Source of the DNA: Ochotona curzoniae
Lineage: Eukaryota; Chordata; Mammalia; Lagomorpha; Ochotonidae
Reading direction: 5' to 3'
DNA: 64,000 nt
Assembly (NCBI RefSeq): GCF_017591425.1
Contig: NW_024467106.1
Span: 24,914,501-24,978,500 of the forward strand
In this document: positions 1 to 12,790 of the stretch, piece after piece
How positions within the stretch are numbered: position 1 is the stretch's first letter
How the letters are laid out: each line of letters opens with the position of its first letter
Translations under genes and position numbers: made by a program
The notes under the pieces: model-generated
Databases searched by the model: none
What the model saw: only the letters and a program-made list of their open reading frames with translations
Told to the model about the DNA's origin: nothing

Positions 1-479
1 GCATTATCTTCAGTGTTTATTCCCACCCCCATACCAATGTACTGCAGTCTCAAGTGGGCAAAAATGTGGCTGCAGTTTCACTCTGGATGATGTAAAGTAT
101 AAACCTTCATTGTGTCTATGTGCTACTTGTAAGTATGATCATTACCTAGTGGGTAAGCTCTCAGAACTGGGCAAGTTCCACTATGTAACATTAACGTAGG
201 AAAGCTGCAGCTGTGAGAATCGAATTTGTGACAGCTTCTAAAGCCAGGTAAGCTGTGCTGTGGGCACAGGGCTGAAAGGGCCTTGGTGATCCAGTCTCTG
301 TCCCAATAAATCCACAATGTGGGAAATGAAATAAGGGAAGATTAAAGATAATTTTAATGGTTTTAGTTTCAAATCTGGAGAGGAATTTGCCTCAGGATAA
401 ATCGTTCCTCCAGTTTAACTTTATTTGATTTACATGAGACTCTAGGCTTTGGACTTTTAAGTTGGAAGTCTATTGTGAG
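1..479. other. Unassigned flank, no gene seen
   Basis: AT-rich sequence with only short ORFs and no repeat family that I recognise. There is no convincing splice-bounded reading frame and no CpG cluster. Confidence 0.5.
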
Positions 480-805
480 TATTGGGATTGAATAGTGAAT
501 CTTTGTGAGAAGCATGCACATTTGGGGAGCAGGCTGTTACAGCAGTATTAAGAGATGCGCCCTGTAAGAGGATTTCAGGCTTTGGGGACTCCATCCTCAT
601 GGGTGAGATGATCTTGTTATATTAGGGTAATTTGTCCCTCTACTGTTCTTTCTCTGTCTTTCTGCTGTAAGGCGATGCAATAATAAAGCCAAAAAGCCAG
701 TTTCACACTGGACTTCCTAACTTCCAAAACTGTAAGCCAAGTTTCCTTTGTTGTAGATTACCCAGTCTCCTTACTCTGTTTTAGGACAAGTGGGCTAAGA
801 TGATC
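480..805 (+). mobile_element. Old MaLR/MLT1-type LTR fragment
   Basis: The right half follows the usual order of mammalian-wide MLT1 LTRs: a 'ggacttcctaacttccaaaa' block, then 'actgtaagccaagtttc', then 'tacccagtctcc' and a terminal 'gggctaaga'. These match the familiar end of that family (cttccagcctccagaactgt ... cacccagtct). The left half is more diverged. No internal retroviral sequence is attached, so this is a solo, decayed LTR. The exact subfamily is uncertain. Confidence 0.6.
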
Positions 806-1017
806 ATGAATCCAAAATCTTTTGCCTGTTACTTAATCTTCATTTTTATACCTATTTTATGCAAATGTAACTCAGAACTAAGAGTTAATAAAAAGTTTAT
901 TTTTCCATATTTTTGATTTATTTAAAATTAGGATTTGATTGAAATGATTCTCACCAATGTTATTTAATGACAGTTATTTCAATTCCTATTCCATAATATA
1001 AGTATGGGCAAAAAGAC

Positions 1018-1275
1018 CAAGATCTTCCATGTGTAATTCACTCCTTAAATGCCTGCAGCAACTGGGCCTAGGCCAAGCCACAGTAGCCAGAAATTCAATC
1101 TAGATTTCCTATGTGAGTAATAGGAACCCAGCCACAGTGGGTTATTACCTGTTCCTTCCCAGGATGTATATCAGAAAAGCTAGGAGGTGAAAACCATCAG
1201 GTCTATAATCAGAGCAACGATGCAGGTATACCAAATCACATTTTAACAGCTGCCATTACACCCACCCCTAACCAT
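1018..1275 (-). mobile_element. Old, diverged C-repeat SINE
   Basis: The block order of a reversed lagomorph SINE is visible: 'gatcttccatgtgtaattca', then 'actgggcctaggccaagcca', a 'cctatgtgagtaataggaac' segment and a 'ggtgaaaaccatcaggtcta' segment near the element's 5' end. Divergence is high, so it belongs to an old layer. Confidence 0.55.
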
Positions 1276-1320
1276 AAGAATTTAGAGAACAGGATCACTT
1301 TTAAGAAATAACTTAGAAAG

Positions 1321-1642
1321 GGCCCTGTATAAGGCTCAGTGACTAAATCTTCACTTTGCATGTGCTGGAATCTCATGTGGGAGCCAATTCAAGACCTTCT
1401 CTTCCAGCTCCCTGCTTGTGGCCTGGGAAAACAGTGGAGGATGACCCAAAGCTTTGGGTCCCTACACCCACGTGGGAGACCTGGAAGAAGTTCCTGGATC
1501 CTGGCTTTGGATTGGCTTAGTATTGGCCGTTGTGGCCATTTTGGGAGTGAAGCACATAATGGAAAAATCTTCCTCTATGTCTCTCCTTCTTTCTGTAAAT
1601 TGACTTCCCAATAAAAGTAAAATACACCTTAAAAAAATAAAG
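1321..1642 (+). mobile_element. C-repeat SINE with 11-bp target-site duplication
   Basis: A near full-length tRNA-derived lagomorph SINE. It starts at 'ggccctg', contains 'ggcctgggaaaacagtggag' and 'cccaaagctttgggtccc', and ends in a pyrimidine-rich stretch and an 'aataaaagtaaa...' tail. The flanks 'aacttagaaag' (1310-1320) and 'aacgtagaaag' (1643-1653) match at 10 of 11 positions, as expected for a LINE-1-driven insertion. The tRNA-like head is degraded, so it is a moderately old copy. Confidence 0.92.
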
Positions 1643-2697
1643 AACGTAGAAAGAAAAAACTAATTGCAGGTCTGTGTAATGAATATACAGAATGGGCCTG
1701 AAACATTTCAATACATTTGCAAATTATGAATTACTAAAAATCTAATAGGATTTGTTGAAAAGGACTCAAGTTAGTAAATGGGCATCTAATGGCTAAAATC
1801 ATACAGCTTGAGAAGAAGTGAAATAGCTGTAATTATTGTAATACTAAGTAAAAATAAAGAAAAATTTAGTAGACATTATATCAGTTTCTTTTTCTGAAAA
1901 AAATATCTCTAGGTAGAAAATAAACATTTATTTTGGCTTATCAGAAAAAAAAACCCTAAAATTCTTACCCAAATGTTGACTGACTTGTTCCCCTTAATAA
2001 AAATGCCGCAATGGTATTACAAAATTACGTAATGATTTTCAACTATTTTTTTAAAACAATACACATGAACAGCTTAACAGGAAATTCAGCCTAAAGGAAC
2101 TAACAAAAGAGGCTTGAATTATTTTAATTTAAAAATTAGTATTTTTGTTTAGATTTGCCCAAATTGATCATTGTAAGTACTAACTGAACTAGATAATTTT
2201 CATGTGACACTGAAAATTTTTTTTTAATTACCTGAATAAAGCAAGTTGATGTTAGCATTATCATCAGCCTCTCTCTTCAATGTGTCATAATAGCACTTTC
2301 CATTGTGCTTTCAACTTTATTTTTATGTAGTGATTGCATGCCATTTTGGTCATTCCAGGCACAGAAAGGCAATGAATGATCTCACTTTGATATGGAATGT
2401 CAAAGTGTTTATTTTAGAAAATGGTTGGTGTGGTTAGAATGGAAAAAGGGAGGCATTGATTAAAGGGTACACAGTTACTTTTAGACAAGAGAATACACTT
2501 CAAGAAGTTTACTGTATGACAAGATGACAGTGCTTAAAATTATGTATTGTGTTCTTGAAAAAAATTTGGAAATTTCGTATTACATACTCTCACCTCCAAA
2601 AGACAGTAATTATGTGAGCTAATTGATTTATTTAGATAGATTTAATCACTTCAAAATGTATGTATAATTCAGCATAGCATGTTATATGTGTCTATGC
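1643..2697. other. AT-rich interval without recognised features
   Basis: About 1 kb of very AT-rich DNA. It contains no ORF above background and no repeat that I can name. Confidence 0.5.
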
Positions 2698-3014
2698 TTT
2701 AAAGATTATTTATTTTTATTATAAATGCAGATTTACACAGAAAAAGAGAGGCAGAGAGACAGGAAGATCTCCCATCTGTTGGTTCACTCCCCAAGTGGAC
2801 ACAATGGCCACTGAGCCAGTCTGAAGCCAGGAGCTTCTTCCTGGTCTCCCATGTGAGTATAAGGTCCCAATGCTTTGAGCCTTCCTCCACCGTATGCCCA
2901 GTCCACAAGCAGGAATTGGATGGGAAGTGGAGCAGCTAGGACATGAATAGATGCCCAAGTGGGATCCAGGCACATGCAATGTGAGCATTTAACCACTAGG
3001 ATCATTCCAGATCC
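2698..3014 (-). mobile_element. C-repeat SINE, reverse orientation
   Basis: Reads as the reverse complement of the lagomorph SINE. It opens with the tail 'aaagattatttattttta', then 'gaagatctcccatctg', 'ttcactccccaagtgg' and 'gccaggagcttcttcctgg', and reaches the 5' end at 'tttaaccactagg'. Immediately to the right (3015-3040) lies 'aaataaataaatctttaaaa', which looks like the A-rich tail of a separate forward SINE whose body is missing. Confidence 0.9.
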
Positions 3015-3044
3015 AAAATAAATAAATCTTTAAAAAAAGAGGAC

Positions 3045-4925
3045 GAAATCAATTTAAGTAATATAAAGCCTCAATCAAGAAAATTCCAGGAACTTTGTTG
3101 GTAAACTCTACCAAACATTTAAAGAGTTAATAGCAATGTTTTCTAAGCCCTTTCTGAAAGTGAAGATAAAGAAATAATTCCTAACAATTATTCTAAATTG
3201 TATTGTTGATAAAACTAAGCAAGGACATTTTAAGAACAAAAAATTATAGACAGATATTTCTAATGACTATAGATATAAAATTTTCAATAACACACAAGGA
3301 AACCAAATTTAATTGCACACTAATAGAACCATTCACCAGGATTAAGTAGTTTATGCAAATATATAAATGAATTTATGCCAAGGATGCAAGAATGACTCAG
3401 CATATACAAATACATAAATAGGACACATCTCACTAATTTATCCTATGATAAGATCAACGTAAGTATCTCATTAGAGACATTGCTAATGTTCAATAACCTC
3501 ATGATAAAAGCTTGTAGTGGATCAGGTTAATAAGAAATTCATCTGAACATACTAAAGGCAGTACAGAATCTTCAAATATTTTCTGATAAATGTATATTAT
3601 GAAAGAGCTATTCATGTATTTAAAATTGCTCACACTAAAATAAGCTTATCTTTTAATTATATCTACACTTTGAAGTCGCCTCAAATAGATCGAGGTCATA
3701 GCTAACACATCCAGTGCTAAAGAGTGAGAATGTTTTTTCTCTAAGACCACAAACAAGGCAAGTACTCTTACTCTCAATTTTATTCACTGTACTATTACCC
3801 AAACATTTAAGCAAGAAACAGAAATAAAAGCATTTAAAAGGGGAGGAAAGAGTGTCATTTTTGCTGAGTATATGCTCTCATATGAGAACTCTAAGGACTC
3901 CATTCTTTCAAAAGTAATAAATCAATACAGTAAATTTGTAGGATATGCAATAATTTTGCAAACTTAGGTTTTTTTATATTAACAATCAAGAATATTTACA
4001 TTTTCTGAAAATATCCATTTTAACACTTACCAAAATACCTACTTTAGGAATGATTTTGACCAAAGAGATGAAAGAAAATTTTATATTCTGGAAGTATCAA
4101 AATTTGATGAAATATTTTTCAGAAGATATAATTAGTTGGAAAATATGCCGCATTGCTTAATTGGAAGAATTGACATTGCTAAAATTTTCATATTATTAAA
4201 AAAAGATTAGATTCATACAATGTTTATCAAAAATCTATGTGCTATTTTTAACAGAAATGGAGTAAAATATTCTTAACTTTATGTAGAACAAATCATAAGT
4301 CGAATCGAAAGATTTTTTTAAAAGAGAAATATTACACTAACTTGAAATAATATTACAAATTGTTGATAATTAAAACATCTTAGTTAAAGAGTACAAAAGG
4401 ACACATAAGCAAAGGAACAGAATATACAGGCTCAAAGCCTACAATAACTTCCATCATCAATTAATTTAAGACAGCAATGCTAAAAATAAGCAAAGAAATA
4501 AAGGCTGTTTTCAATACTGTGTATTGGGAAAACTTGGTAAGCATATGCAGAAATAAAACCCTTATACTATGTACATAGTCTGACTTAAAATGCAATGAAG
4601 ATTTAAGTATAAGTACAGAAGCTACAAAAGTATTAGAATAAAGTAAAAGAAAAATACCATACAAGATTAGTCTGGATCATGATTTTTTTTTTTATTATAT
4701 CAGAGCTCAGGAAAAAACAATACATAAAAAGGTTTGCATATCAAAAAAGCAATAAATATAATAAAAAGCATTTTACAAAAAAAAGAGAAAATATCTTCAA
4801 GATATACATGTCATTAAGATTTAATATTCCAAATGCAGTAGGAATTCCAATAATGCAATGGCAAGAATAAAAATGACATTTTAAAAATGGTAAAACTTTA
4901 GCGGTATTTTTCAAAAGAAAAATAT
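3045..4925 (+). mobile_element. Old LINE-1 remnant, ORF2 reverse-transcriptase to C-terminal part
   Basis: The DNA follows the order of mammalian L1 ORF2. There is a 'ggtaaactctaccaaacatt' block near the left edge (the reverse-transcriptase region), then an 'accaaagagatgaaagaaaa' block near 4060, then sequence like the ORF2 C-terminal region up to 4900. The frame is destroyed by many stops and indels, so no protein can be made. The element continues after the SINE at 4928-5262. Confidence 0.75.
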
Positions 4926-4927
4926 AA

Positions 4928-5262
4928 GGGCTGGATATGGTAACATAGTAGCTAAAGCCCTTGCTTTGCATGCACCGAGACCCCGTATGGGCGCTAGTTC
5001 GTGTGCCAGCTATTCCACTGATCCCTGCTTGTGGCCTGAGAAATTAGTGGAGAATGACCCAAAGCCTTGGGACCCTGCACCTGTGTGGGAGACCTGGAAG
5101 AGGCTCCTGGCTGCTGACTTTGGATCAGCTCAACTCCAGCCATTGTAGCCACTTGGGGAGTCAACCAGCAGATGGGAGATCTTTCTGTCTGTCTGCCTCT
5201 CTCTCCTTCTCTCTGTAAATCTGACTTAGAAATAAAGATAAATAAATTTATAAAAACAAAGA
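4928..5262 (+). mobile_element. C-repeat SINE inserted in old LINE-1
   Basis: Starts 'gggctggatatgg', has 'tagtggagaatgacccaaag', 'gggagacctggaagaggctc' and 'agccacttggggagtcaacc', and ends in a ctct-rich tract plus 'gataaataaat' tail. L1 sequence lies on both sides, so it inserted after the L1. Confidence 0.92.
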
Positions 5263-5389
5263 ATCTAAATATTTAACCAATATACAAAAAAGGTTCTCGA
5301 TATTCAACATTGTTTAGGATAAGCAAATTAAATCCACAATAAAATATCACCTTACACCTGTCAAAATTTTTTATCACAGACACCTGAGT
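5263..5389 (+). mobile_element. LINE-1 remnant between SINEs
   Basis: Corresponds to the end of L1 ORF2. 'aagcaaattaaatccacaat' followed by 'atatcaccttacacctgtca' matches the well-known L1 stretch (aaatcaaaaccacaatgagatac... cctgtcaga). It is continuous in order with the L1 pieces on both sides. Confidence 0.75.
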
Positions 5390-5665
5390 AGTAACTGACC
5401 CAGTGGTAGGATGCTGGCTGGGATAACAATATCGGAGTGCTGTCAAGTCTTGGGCCCGTTTCTGAGTCCAGTCAATAAACAGCACGCGAGAAAACAGATA
5501 ATGACTCAGTTAGTGCCATACCATACCCATGGGAGATTGAGTTGGCTACTTATTTTGACCTGGTTTAGACCTGGCTATTGTAGATATTTGAGGGATGAAG
5601 CTGGGGATGGGATTCATTGTCTTTCCTTGTCTATGTTTTTCAATGCATATATACATATGTACATA
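5390..5665 (+). mobile_element. Diverged C-repeat SINE
   Basis: The order is SINE-like: a tRNA-like head, 'gataatgactcagttagtgc', 'cccatgggagattgagttgg', 'gacctggctattgtag', then a ctttcc-rich 3' region. It is strongly decayed. Confidence 0.5.
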
Positions 5666-5694
5666 TATTTTTAAAATGCAAATGAGCTGCTACT

Positions 5695-5980
5695 TCAGGC
5701 CATAGTAAAACCATCTGGACCACCAATATTCAGTGCTGCAGGGCGTGATTCAAGTTTCAGAGATCCAATTCCACCTTCCTGATAAAGGGCATTCAAACAA
5801 GAAGGCAGCAGATGGGTGCTTGGGTCCCTGCAATCCATGTTAAGACCCAGATTGAGCTCTGGGTAACAGGCTTCCTCTGGAGATCCCTGACTGTGGTGGG
5901 CTTCGGTGACTCATGCTGTGAGTGTAGGATTGCCTGTCTGTCTCTCTCTGACTTTCTGATTTTAAAATAACAGAAGAAAG
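5695..5980 (+). mobile_element. Diverged C-repeat SINE, second tandem copy
   Basis: The segment 'gggtgcttgggtccctgcaa' then 'tgactgtggtgggcttcggt' and 'gtctgtctctctctgacttt' gives the core and the pyrimidine-rich end of an old lagomorph SINE. It lies next to another old copy, both inside the L1. Confidence 0.55.
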
Positions 5981-5984
5981 AGTT

Positions 5985-6470
5985 TTTTAAAAAATGCTAT
6001 TAGTATTAATGAAATTGGGCAAAGGGGCACCTTCATATACTGTTGGTAGGAATATATATTAGTGTAGTTCTTACCAAAAACTGTTTTAGGGTCCCTTAAC
6101 AAATCTGAACATAATATTAACATGTGAATACTATAATCCCAAACATGAATATCTACCCAAATGTTTTGAAATTAGTATATTAAAGATATTTCTGAATTCC
6201 CAAGTTTATGACAACACTATTCACAGTAGTCAAACTATGTAATCCAACTAAGTGTCCAAAAATGGATGAGGGAAAAAGTATAGTGTATATAAACAATGAA
6301 ATACTAACCATCTTCAAAAAGAGAGAAATCATGGCTTTGGTGATAGTAAGTACATAATAACCCTTACAACCATATCATTAGTAATATTCCCCCTTGCAAA
6401 ATCAGTATTTGATTAAAATAAACTGTTGAACTTTTAAAAACAGACATGAACAACTAGTTGTTGTATCTTA
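5985..6470 (+). mobile_element. LINE-1 3' UTR portion
   Basis: Resumes the L1 after the SINEs. 'catatactgttggtaggaat', 'cactattcacagtagtcaaa' and 'aatggatgagggaaaaagta' are the diverged forms of the standard L1 3'-region phrases (ctgttggtgggaatg... ttcacaatagccaa... gatgaatgga). No coding potential. Confidence 0.75.
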
Positions 6471-8520
6471 AAAAATAACACCTTAAATGCTATTATAATT
6501 AGTCACTTAGCTGCTTACTCCTTGGAAGTTTGGAAGAAACTGTTTTTAATAGTTTCATAGCTGACGGTTAATCTATGTAAGATAATTATGCAAAATTATT
6601 ATCTCAAACCTTGTATACCTATTATCATAATTTTGGATAATTCTCTTTGTAATTGTATGTATTGCATTTTGCTTTATATTATTTTATGTAAATAATACTC
6701 TTAGTGTTTGATATATAATAATTGTTCCAGAATTATTTATTTATTGTGTGGCAGTTTAGAGGATTAATTCAATCCTTACTGACATTATTTGAGTGTCAGT
6801 GTGTTATCATGTCAGTAAATCCAGGAAGTGTGGTATTGTCCCTGCACTCCTTATCTTACTGGCTACATGTGTTGTGAGTGAAATATGAAATATTAGACAA
6901 CAGCATCGTATCATAGTGCTTAACTGCAAGAGTTAATTGAATAGTCTGAATAGATAATTTATAAGTTATTTAACCACTGTGTTTGCTTATATTTTTTCAT
7001 TATTTTCTTGAAATAATTTAAATCTGTTTTCTCCAATTTGTAAAATACCTTGAGTATAACAAGTGATTTAGAATTAGGTGTGGAAAATTGAGGCAGTTTA
7101 AGGAAACTAGAACCAGATCTTCTGGAAGCGTTACATCTTGCTAGAAGATGTTGCAGCATTGATAGACGTAGCTCAGAAGGTCATAATTAATGAATAGAAT
7201 AGTAACAATGGAAACATGAATGAAGTCTATCCATCGTACCTCCCAGTCATTCTCAAATCTCTGGTTTAATCCAGGTGAGAGTTGGCCTTACAGACTGTTG
7301 TAACAAATCTCTGAGTTTGCTCCAGAAAACAGGCCAAAAGAAACAGACCTAGAAATTTGGAAAAAAGGTGACAAAATTAGAATTACAATATAATCAAGTA
7401 TGACAGAATGAAAATTAAGACAAAAGTTTTAGATGAATATTAAAATGGTGTTATTATTTTGCACTCCCAAAGAGATAAAATATAAGGTTTGTACTTGAGA
7501 AGACCAAGAAATGATAGGTAGTATAAATGGGATTGAATATTAGGCAGATATGTGCTTTGGTTCTACCTATCTGCAATTAAACGGGAATCTAGCTGGTGAA
7601 TTATGGAATGTTTTTTGAGAACCTAAAGTTATGAGCAAGCATCATCTTTCAGTGTTGAACTGCTCAGTCCAGGTTTGTATATGGTTTGAGAAAGAGGTAA
7701 ACATTTTTTCAGTCTTGGTAACCATACACATAGCATGCTTTAATGCTGCAATAATTCTACAGTCCCACAATAACTCAATCATCGCTGGTGTTGTTTCAAA
7801 CCTAAATGTCCCACAGTTCAGTGAACTTGTTGATTAGATCTGACTCGGCTTGTAGATTAAAGTAAACAGAAGTTACTACTCTGCAGGAAGGATTTATTTC
7901 TGCATTTACATGTGTACAAAATAGATTATGTCTCATCAGCAAGATATGTGAGTCCCTATTACCATACAAGCATGAAACAGATTTCTAGAAAATCCTAGAG
8001 AAACTCTACAATCTCTAAGCTGTATATGGGAGATTGGCTTAAATCTAGGAGTACAAAGTCTTCCAAGGGCTATATCATTTAGTCTCCCCAGAACTAAATT
8101 TTATGCTAGAAATGAAAAGATGAAAAATATCAGGTGTGCTCTTCAATATGTTTAAAATCTTAAATTTTCAATTGACAGTTTTAATTTTCAAACCTTAGCT
8201 TATATACTTGAGAATTTTGGGTGAAGTATATATAACATTATCAATCTGAAATATAGGTGCATAAGAAAGATCATGTAATTTCCAATCATCTAATTTTATT
8301 TACCACACGGGAGGGTCTTGATTGGAATTACCGAGATCTTTATTGTAATAGCATCTGCTAATTTCTGAATCAACAGCTTTTTCTGTCTGCAAGAAGGTTA
8401 CAAGAGAATGATGGTTCCTTTGCTAACTGGGAATGCTAAATAAGATGTGAAAAGAAGATTCTGAAACATCTAAACTCAGGTTGTGACTGTAGTGGGTTAA
8501 CCATTGTCTTTGAGGATAAA
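6471..8520. other. Mostly unassigned, AT-rich; possible MIR at 6900-7080
   Basis: No gene. At about 6900-7080 the pattern 'ataagttatttaaccactgt' followed by 'ctccaatttgtaaaatacct' resembles the MIR core (caagttacttaacctctctg ... tctgtaaaatggg) on the + strand, at low similarity. The rest holds nothing I recognise. Confidence 0.35.
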
Positions 8521-8529
8521 TTCTTAATT

Positions 8530-8940
8530 GTCAAATAAATGGATCCAACTGGAAATCACTATGCTTAGTGAAATAAGCTAGTCTCTAAAACACAACTGCA
8601 TTTTCCATGATCTGTCATAACTAATACACAGAGTAAAAAAATGTCATCTGAGTGAGATTGGCATCCTAGGGTTTGTTTATTAGTTATAGCTTTTATCTAT
8701 ACTCCTGAGGAATAGCAGGATTTTTTTTTTCTTCTACTTGCTCTGTGTTGATAACTTTACCTAATAAAATAGTGAGCTTGAGATTACAAAATGATGTAAA
8801 AACAGGCAATTGTAGAAATTTGAAGAAAAAAAGAAATAAAGATGGGATTACATGGGTGGGGAACGTGGGCAGGGGGGATAGCATTGTGGGATGTATCACT
8901 ATGCCCCTAAGGTTGCATCATTAAACACATAAAATTTGTT
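8530..8940 (+). mobile_element. LINE-1 3' end
   Basis: 'aatcactatgcttagtgaaa' followed by 'taagctagtct' is the classic L1 3' UTR stretch (cattatgctaagtgaaataagc). It then runs through a purine-rich block with 'gtggggaacgtgggcagggg' and ends near 'atcactatgcccctaaggtt'. The segment at 28150-28320 carries a related purine-rich end. Confidence 0.65.
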
Positions 8941-9159
8941 CACTCTAGATAGATTGATCAACTGATAGCTTGACAGATACATCAGTCAATAAATAAAATT
9001 TTAAATGGGCAAAAGAATAAACATTTGGGGAAAAAGCATTCCAAGCCTTCTTTTGGTTTTAAAACACCTATACAGTAAAATGTTATTTTTTATAGCCACT
9101 GAGCATAACACTTCTTTCTCCCATGAAAACTATTTTTTAGAAACCGTTACTCAAACAGT

Positions 9160-11840
9160 GACCATGCCCTTTTTCCTTTTACACTCCCAAACTCTAATAC
9201 CTATCATTATACCCTAACATTTTATGAGGTAAATTTTTCTAAATTCTAAATATTGGTGAGATCATATGACAGTGGTGTTTATGTTCCTGGACTGCTTCAT
9301 TTAAAACAAGTGTCAAAATTGTTGCAAGTGACAGCATTATTAGTACTCCATCACGCTCTGCGTTTTCTTTTGTCAGTAGATGAGCGTTTAGTTTATTCCT
9401 TGCTCATTGTAAAGTGAGCTGTGGTGAATGTGAGAGTGCACATTTCTCTTCAGGGTCGTTTCCCATGGTTACCTCTGCACTAGCACTGAGCTTGCCATAT
9501 CATTTGGTAGTACTATTTTAATTTGATGACGAACCTTGATACTTTTTTTTTCCGCATTAGCTGTAGATGCTCACTGAGAGGATGTTGCCTTTTCTCCATT
9601 TACTACTGATCAGGCCTGTTATCCTCTGTCTTCTTGCTACTAGAAATTCTACCTAGTATCTCATTGTGGTATTGGTTGCATTTTCAGGATAATTAGTGGT
9701 GTTGAACGATTTTTATCTTAATGTTGACTATATTATCTTCCTTTGAGAAATATCTGTTTATATCCGCTGACCCTATTCAATTTGATTATTTGTTTTGTTG
9801 CTATTGGCTTAGTTGAGTTTTTCATATACTCTGCTTATTGATCCCCTCTCAGTTAAGAAGTTACAAAATTTTTCTCCTATTCTGTTCATTATCTCTTCAC
9901 ACTGTTATTCATTTCTTTACTATGAAGAAACAATTTAGTCTCATGAAGTCTCATATGTATAAGTCGCGTATGTCCTTTGCTATGGGGACATGATGTTAAA
10001 AAAATACTTCCTGATTCAGCGACCTAAAGAATTTTCCCAGTTTTACTAGTAGTTTACAGTTTCAGGTCTTATTTTTAGGTATCAGTTCAATTTTGAAATG
10101 ATATTTATAACGAGTGAAAAAATGAGGTTTAGTTTTATTAAAGTTCAGGTAGCTGTGGACATGTAGGTTCTTTCTGAATTTCCTATTCTATTGTCCACAT
10201 GGACCCTTATCATGCTATTTTTTTCTGCAGTTGTCCTGTATGCATTGCAGTCACATGATGTGATACTTCATGCTTTGTTCCTTTCCTTGAGATTGTTTTG
10301 GTTATCAAGGGTATTCTTTCTTGATTCTGTATGAATTATATGATTATTTTCTCTAGTTTTATATAGTATGCGTTGGAATATTAAGAGGGATTGTGTTAAC
10401 TACATAAATTGGAAAGCATACACATAGAACAATATTGTTTCTATTGATCCATGAACATTTTTATTTTTTTGTTCCATCTAATTTCTTTTGCCAATGTTGT
10501 ACATATTCTGATGCATCATTATTTTACCTGTTTGACTAAAATTCCTAGGTAAAAAATTTATAGCTGTTTCAATTGGAATTGTTTTCTTAATTTATTTTTC
10601 AGGTACTTCATGATTGATACAGGGCAACATTATTGATGGTTATTTATTCAACATATATCCTGAAATGTTGCTAATATGCTTTACTGCTTTTAATTGTTCT
10701 TTATTGATTTATGCAAGATCATATCACTTGCAATAATTATCATTTGAATTCCTGATTTCTAATTTGCATCCCCTTTATTCTCTCCTGCCTTATTACTCTG
10801 GCTAGGACTTCCAGGATTAAGCTGAGTAAAAGTGATTAAAGTAAATGTCCTTGTATTGGTTAGGACCTTACAAGAAAACCTTGATTTTTTTCACATTCAG
10901 TATGCTGATTTATTATATATGTCCTGTGTTTTGCAGGGGTATATTCTTTGAGTAATTAATTTCTTCAGATATTTTATCATGAATGAATGTTGACTTTTGT
11001 CAATTGTCTTTTGTATAGTCATTGAGATAATCACATAGTTATTGTTGATGTTGTTTATAGGGCCAGTTTTATTGATTTGCACATGTTGAGTCATTCTTGA
11101 ATCCCTAAGATCAATCCTATTAGATATGATGAGAAATGTGTTGTCTTACTTAGTTTGCTAATATTTTAGTGAATATTTGCTTATCTGTGTTGATAGTGGC
11201 CTTTTATGTTACCTTGTCTTGCGTTTATTTCTGCTACTAATTTGGGATTAGCTCAGTCTTGTCTTTCTAGGTCCTTTGATGCTGCAATAGGTTGCCAACT
11301 TGAAAATCTCAGGTCTTTTGTATAAGGGCTGATTCTTATAAAAGATTTCTGAATATTGTTTTTATTACACACTATAGATTTTTAAATGCTGGCTTTTATT
11401 TACTTCAAGAACATTTAATTCCCCTCTTAATTCCTTCCTTGGCAAATTTATGATTCAGGGGTAATTTACTTAATTTTTATGTGTTCTTATATTTTGCAAG
11501 GATTATCTTGTTACGAGTTCTAGTATTTTATCTGATTTATGGTAACAAGAGAGTTATTATCATTGCACTTTTGAATTTGTTGAAATTTATCTTGTGGTCT
11601 GCCATATAATCTATCCTAAAGGAGATATTGCTGAAGTATGAAATACATTGCTGCTTTTTATGTAGGCTGAATTTTTTATATACAATTCTCTAACTACTTG
11701 CTGATATCCAAAAATCCAATGTATTTTTGTCTCTATGTCTTTATAAAGCCTTCTTCCTAGGATGCTTCCTTTGTTAATGATATCTCTCCTTTCTACATGC
11801 AGGTCCACCTATTTAATACTCAAAATTTAATTCTTGAATA
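9160..11840 (-). mobile_element. Long antisense LINE-1 (3' UTR to ORF2 reverse transcriptase), 5'-truncated
   Basis: Read right to left this is about 2.7 kb of L1. The plus-strand order is the reverse of L1: 'gtgagatcatatgacagtgg' and 'tttcttttgtcagtagatga' (3' UTR), 'ctcattgtggtattggttgc' (near 9660), 'gattgttttggttatcaagg' (ORF2), 'gttttattgatttgcacatg' (reverse-transcriptase region near 11070), and 'cttgtggtctgccatataat' near 11590. The element stops at about 11840, so the 5' UTR, ORF1 and endonuclease domain are absent. Stops throughout make it inactive. It is one of the longest repeats here, with no large insertion visible. Confidence 0.85.
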
Positions 11841-12790
11841 TTTCAAGAATTCAGTCATTGTTCTTTCAACAGCATTCACTTAGTAGCTATGTAATAAGTT
11901 CCAAAGTCATTGCAAGGTGGCACATAACATTACAGTTAGAAAAGGCAGCAAAAAAAAAAGATCTCAGTCACAGAGTATAACAGCCTTTCCTCTAGTTTCC
12001 CTGTATTTTCTAAGATTAATGTATGAATTGTAAGACCTTGCCAGAAGAAAATTATACTAACCATTTATCTCTGATAGAGCTTCCAGATACAATCAATATA
12101 GCATAAACACAGGCCAAGTGCCTGTGCTACAACACAAATTCTGAATAAATGGGATAACATTGAATTCACCAAGTATCTGCTGCTTACTTTTTGTTTACCT
12201 AGTACCACTGCAGAACTTTTCATGCATCATTCCAAACAATGAGAAAATTTGGGGTCCTAGAAACTTTTTTGTTCTCTCCCTCCATCTCTTTCTATACCTC
12301 TATCTTTTTTTTTTATCTCTCGTTCATCTATCTATCAGCAAGGGGTGGAGAGAGGAAGAAGGATAATGCATTATTATTTATGAAAGAGTCAGAAAAAAAG
12401 AATCACCTATTTGCCATGACATAGGAAATTTCACATAAATATCAGAAAATTATGTATTACATTGATGAGGATGACATCTTACACTCACAATAAGCAACTT
12501 AACTAAATAAATTAAAAATAGATGGATATGTTACTATTACGTATTTTTACTGACATACTTAAGTATATTACATATATCATAACTTTCATTTCCTTAATTT
12601 ACTTTTATCTTGGTATTTATTCTCTCAAAGGATATTTTAAATGCATGATAAGTCAAAATATCTACAGGAAGCAATTAAATTTAGTTTTATAAATTAAGCC
12701 TTAAAATATTAATGCAGGAATATAAAACATTTTAATTCAAAAGATTTTGTTTGTTTGTTTCTCAAAAATCAGCATTAAAAATATATGAGT
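11841..12790. other. AT-rich interval without recognised features
   Basis: Contains only short, low-complexity ORFs, for example within the pyrimidine-rich run at 12268-12340. I see no gene or named repeat. Confidence 0.5.
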
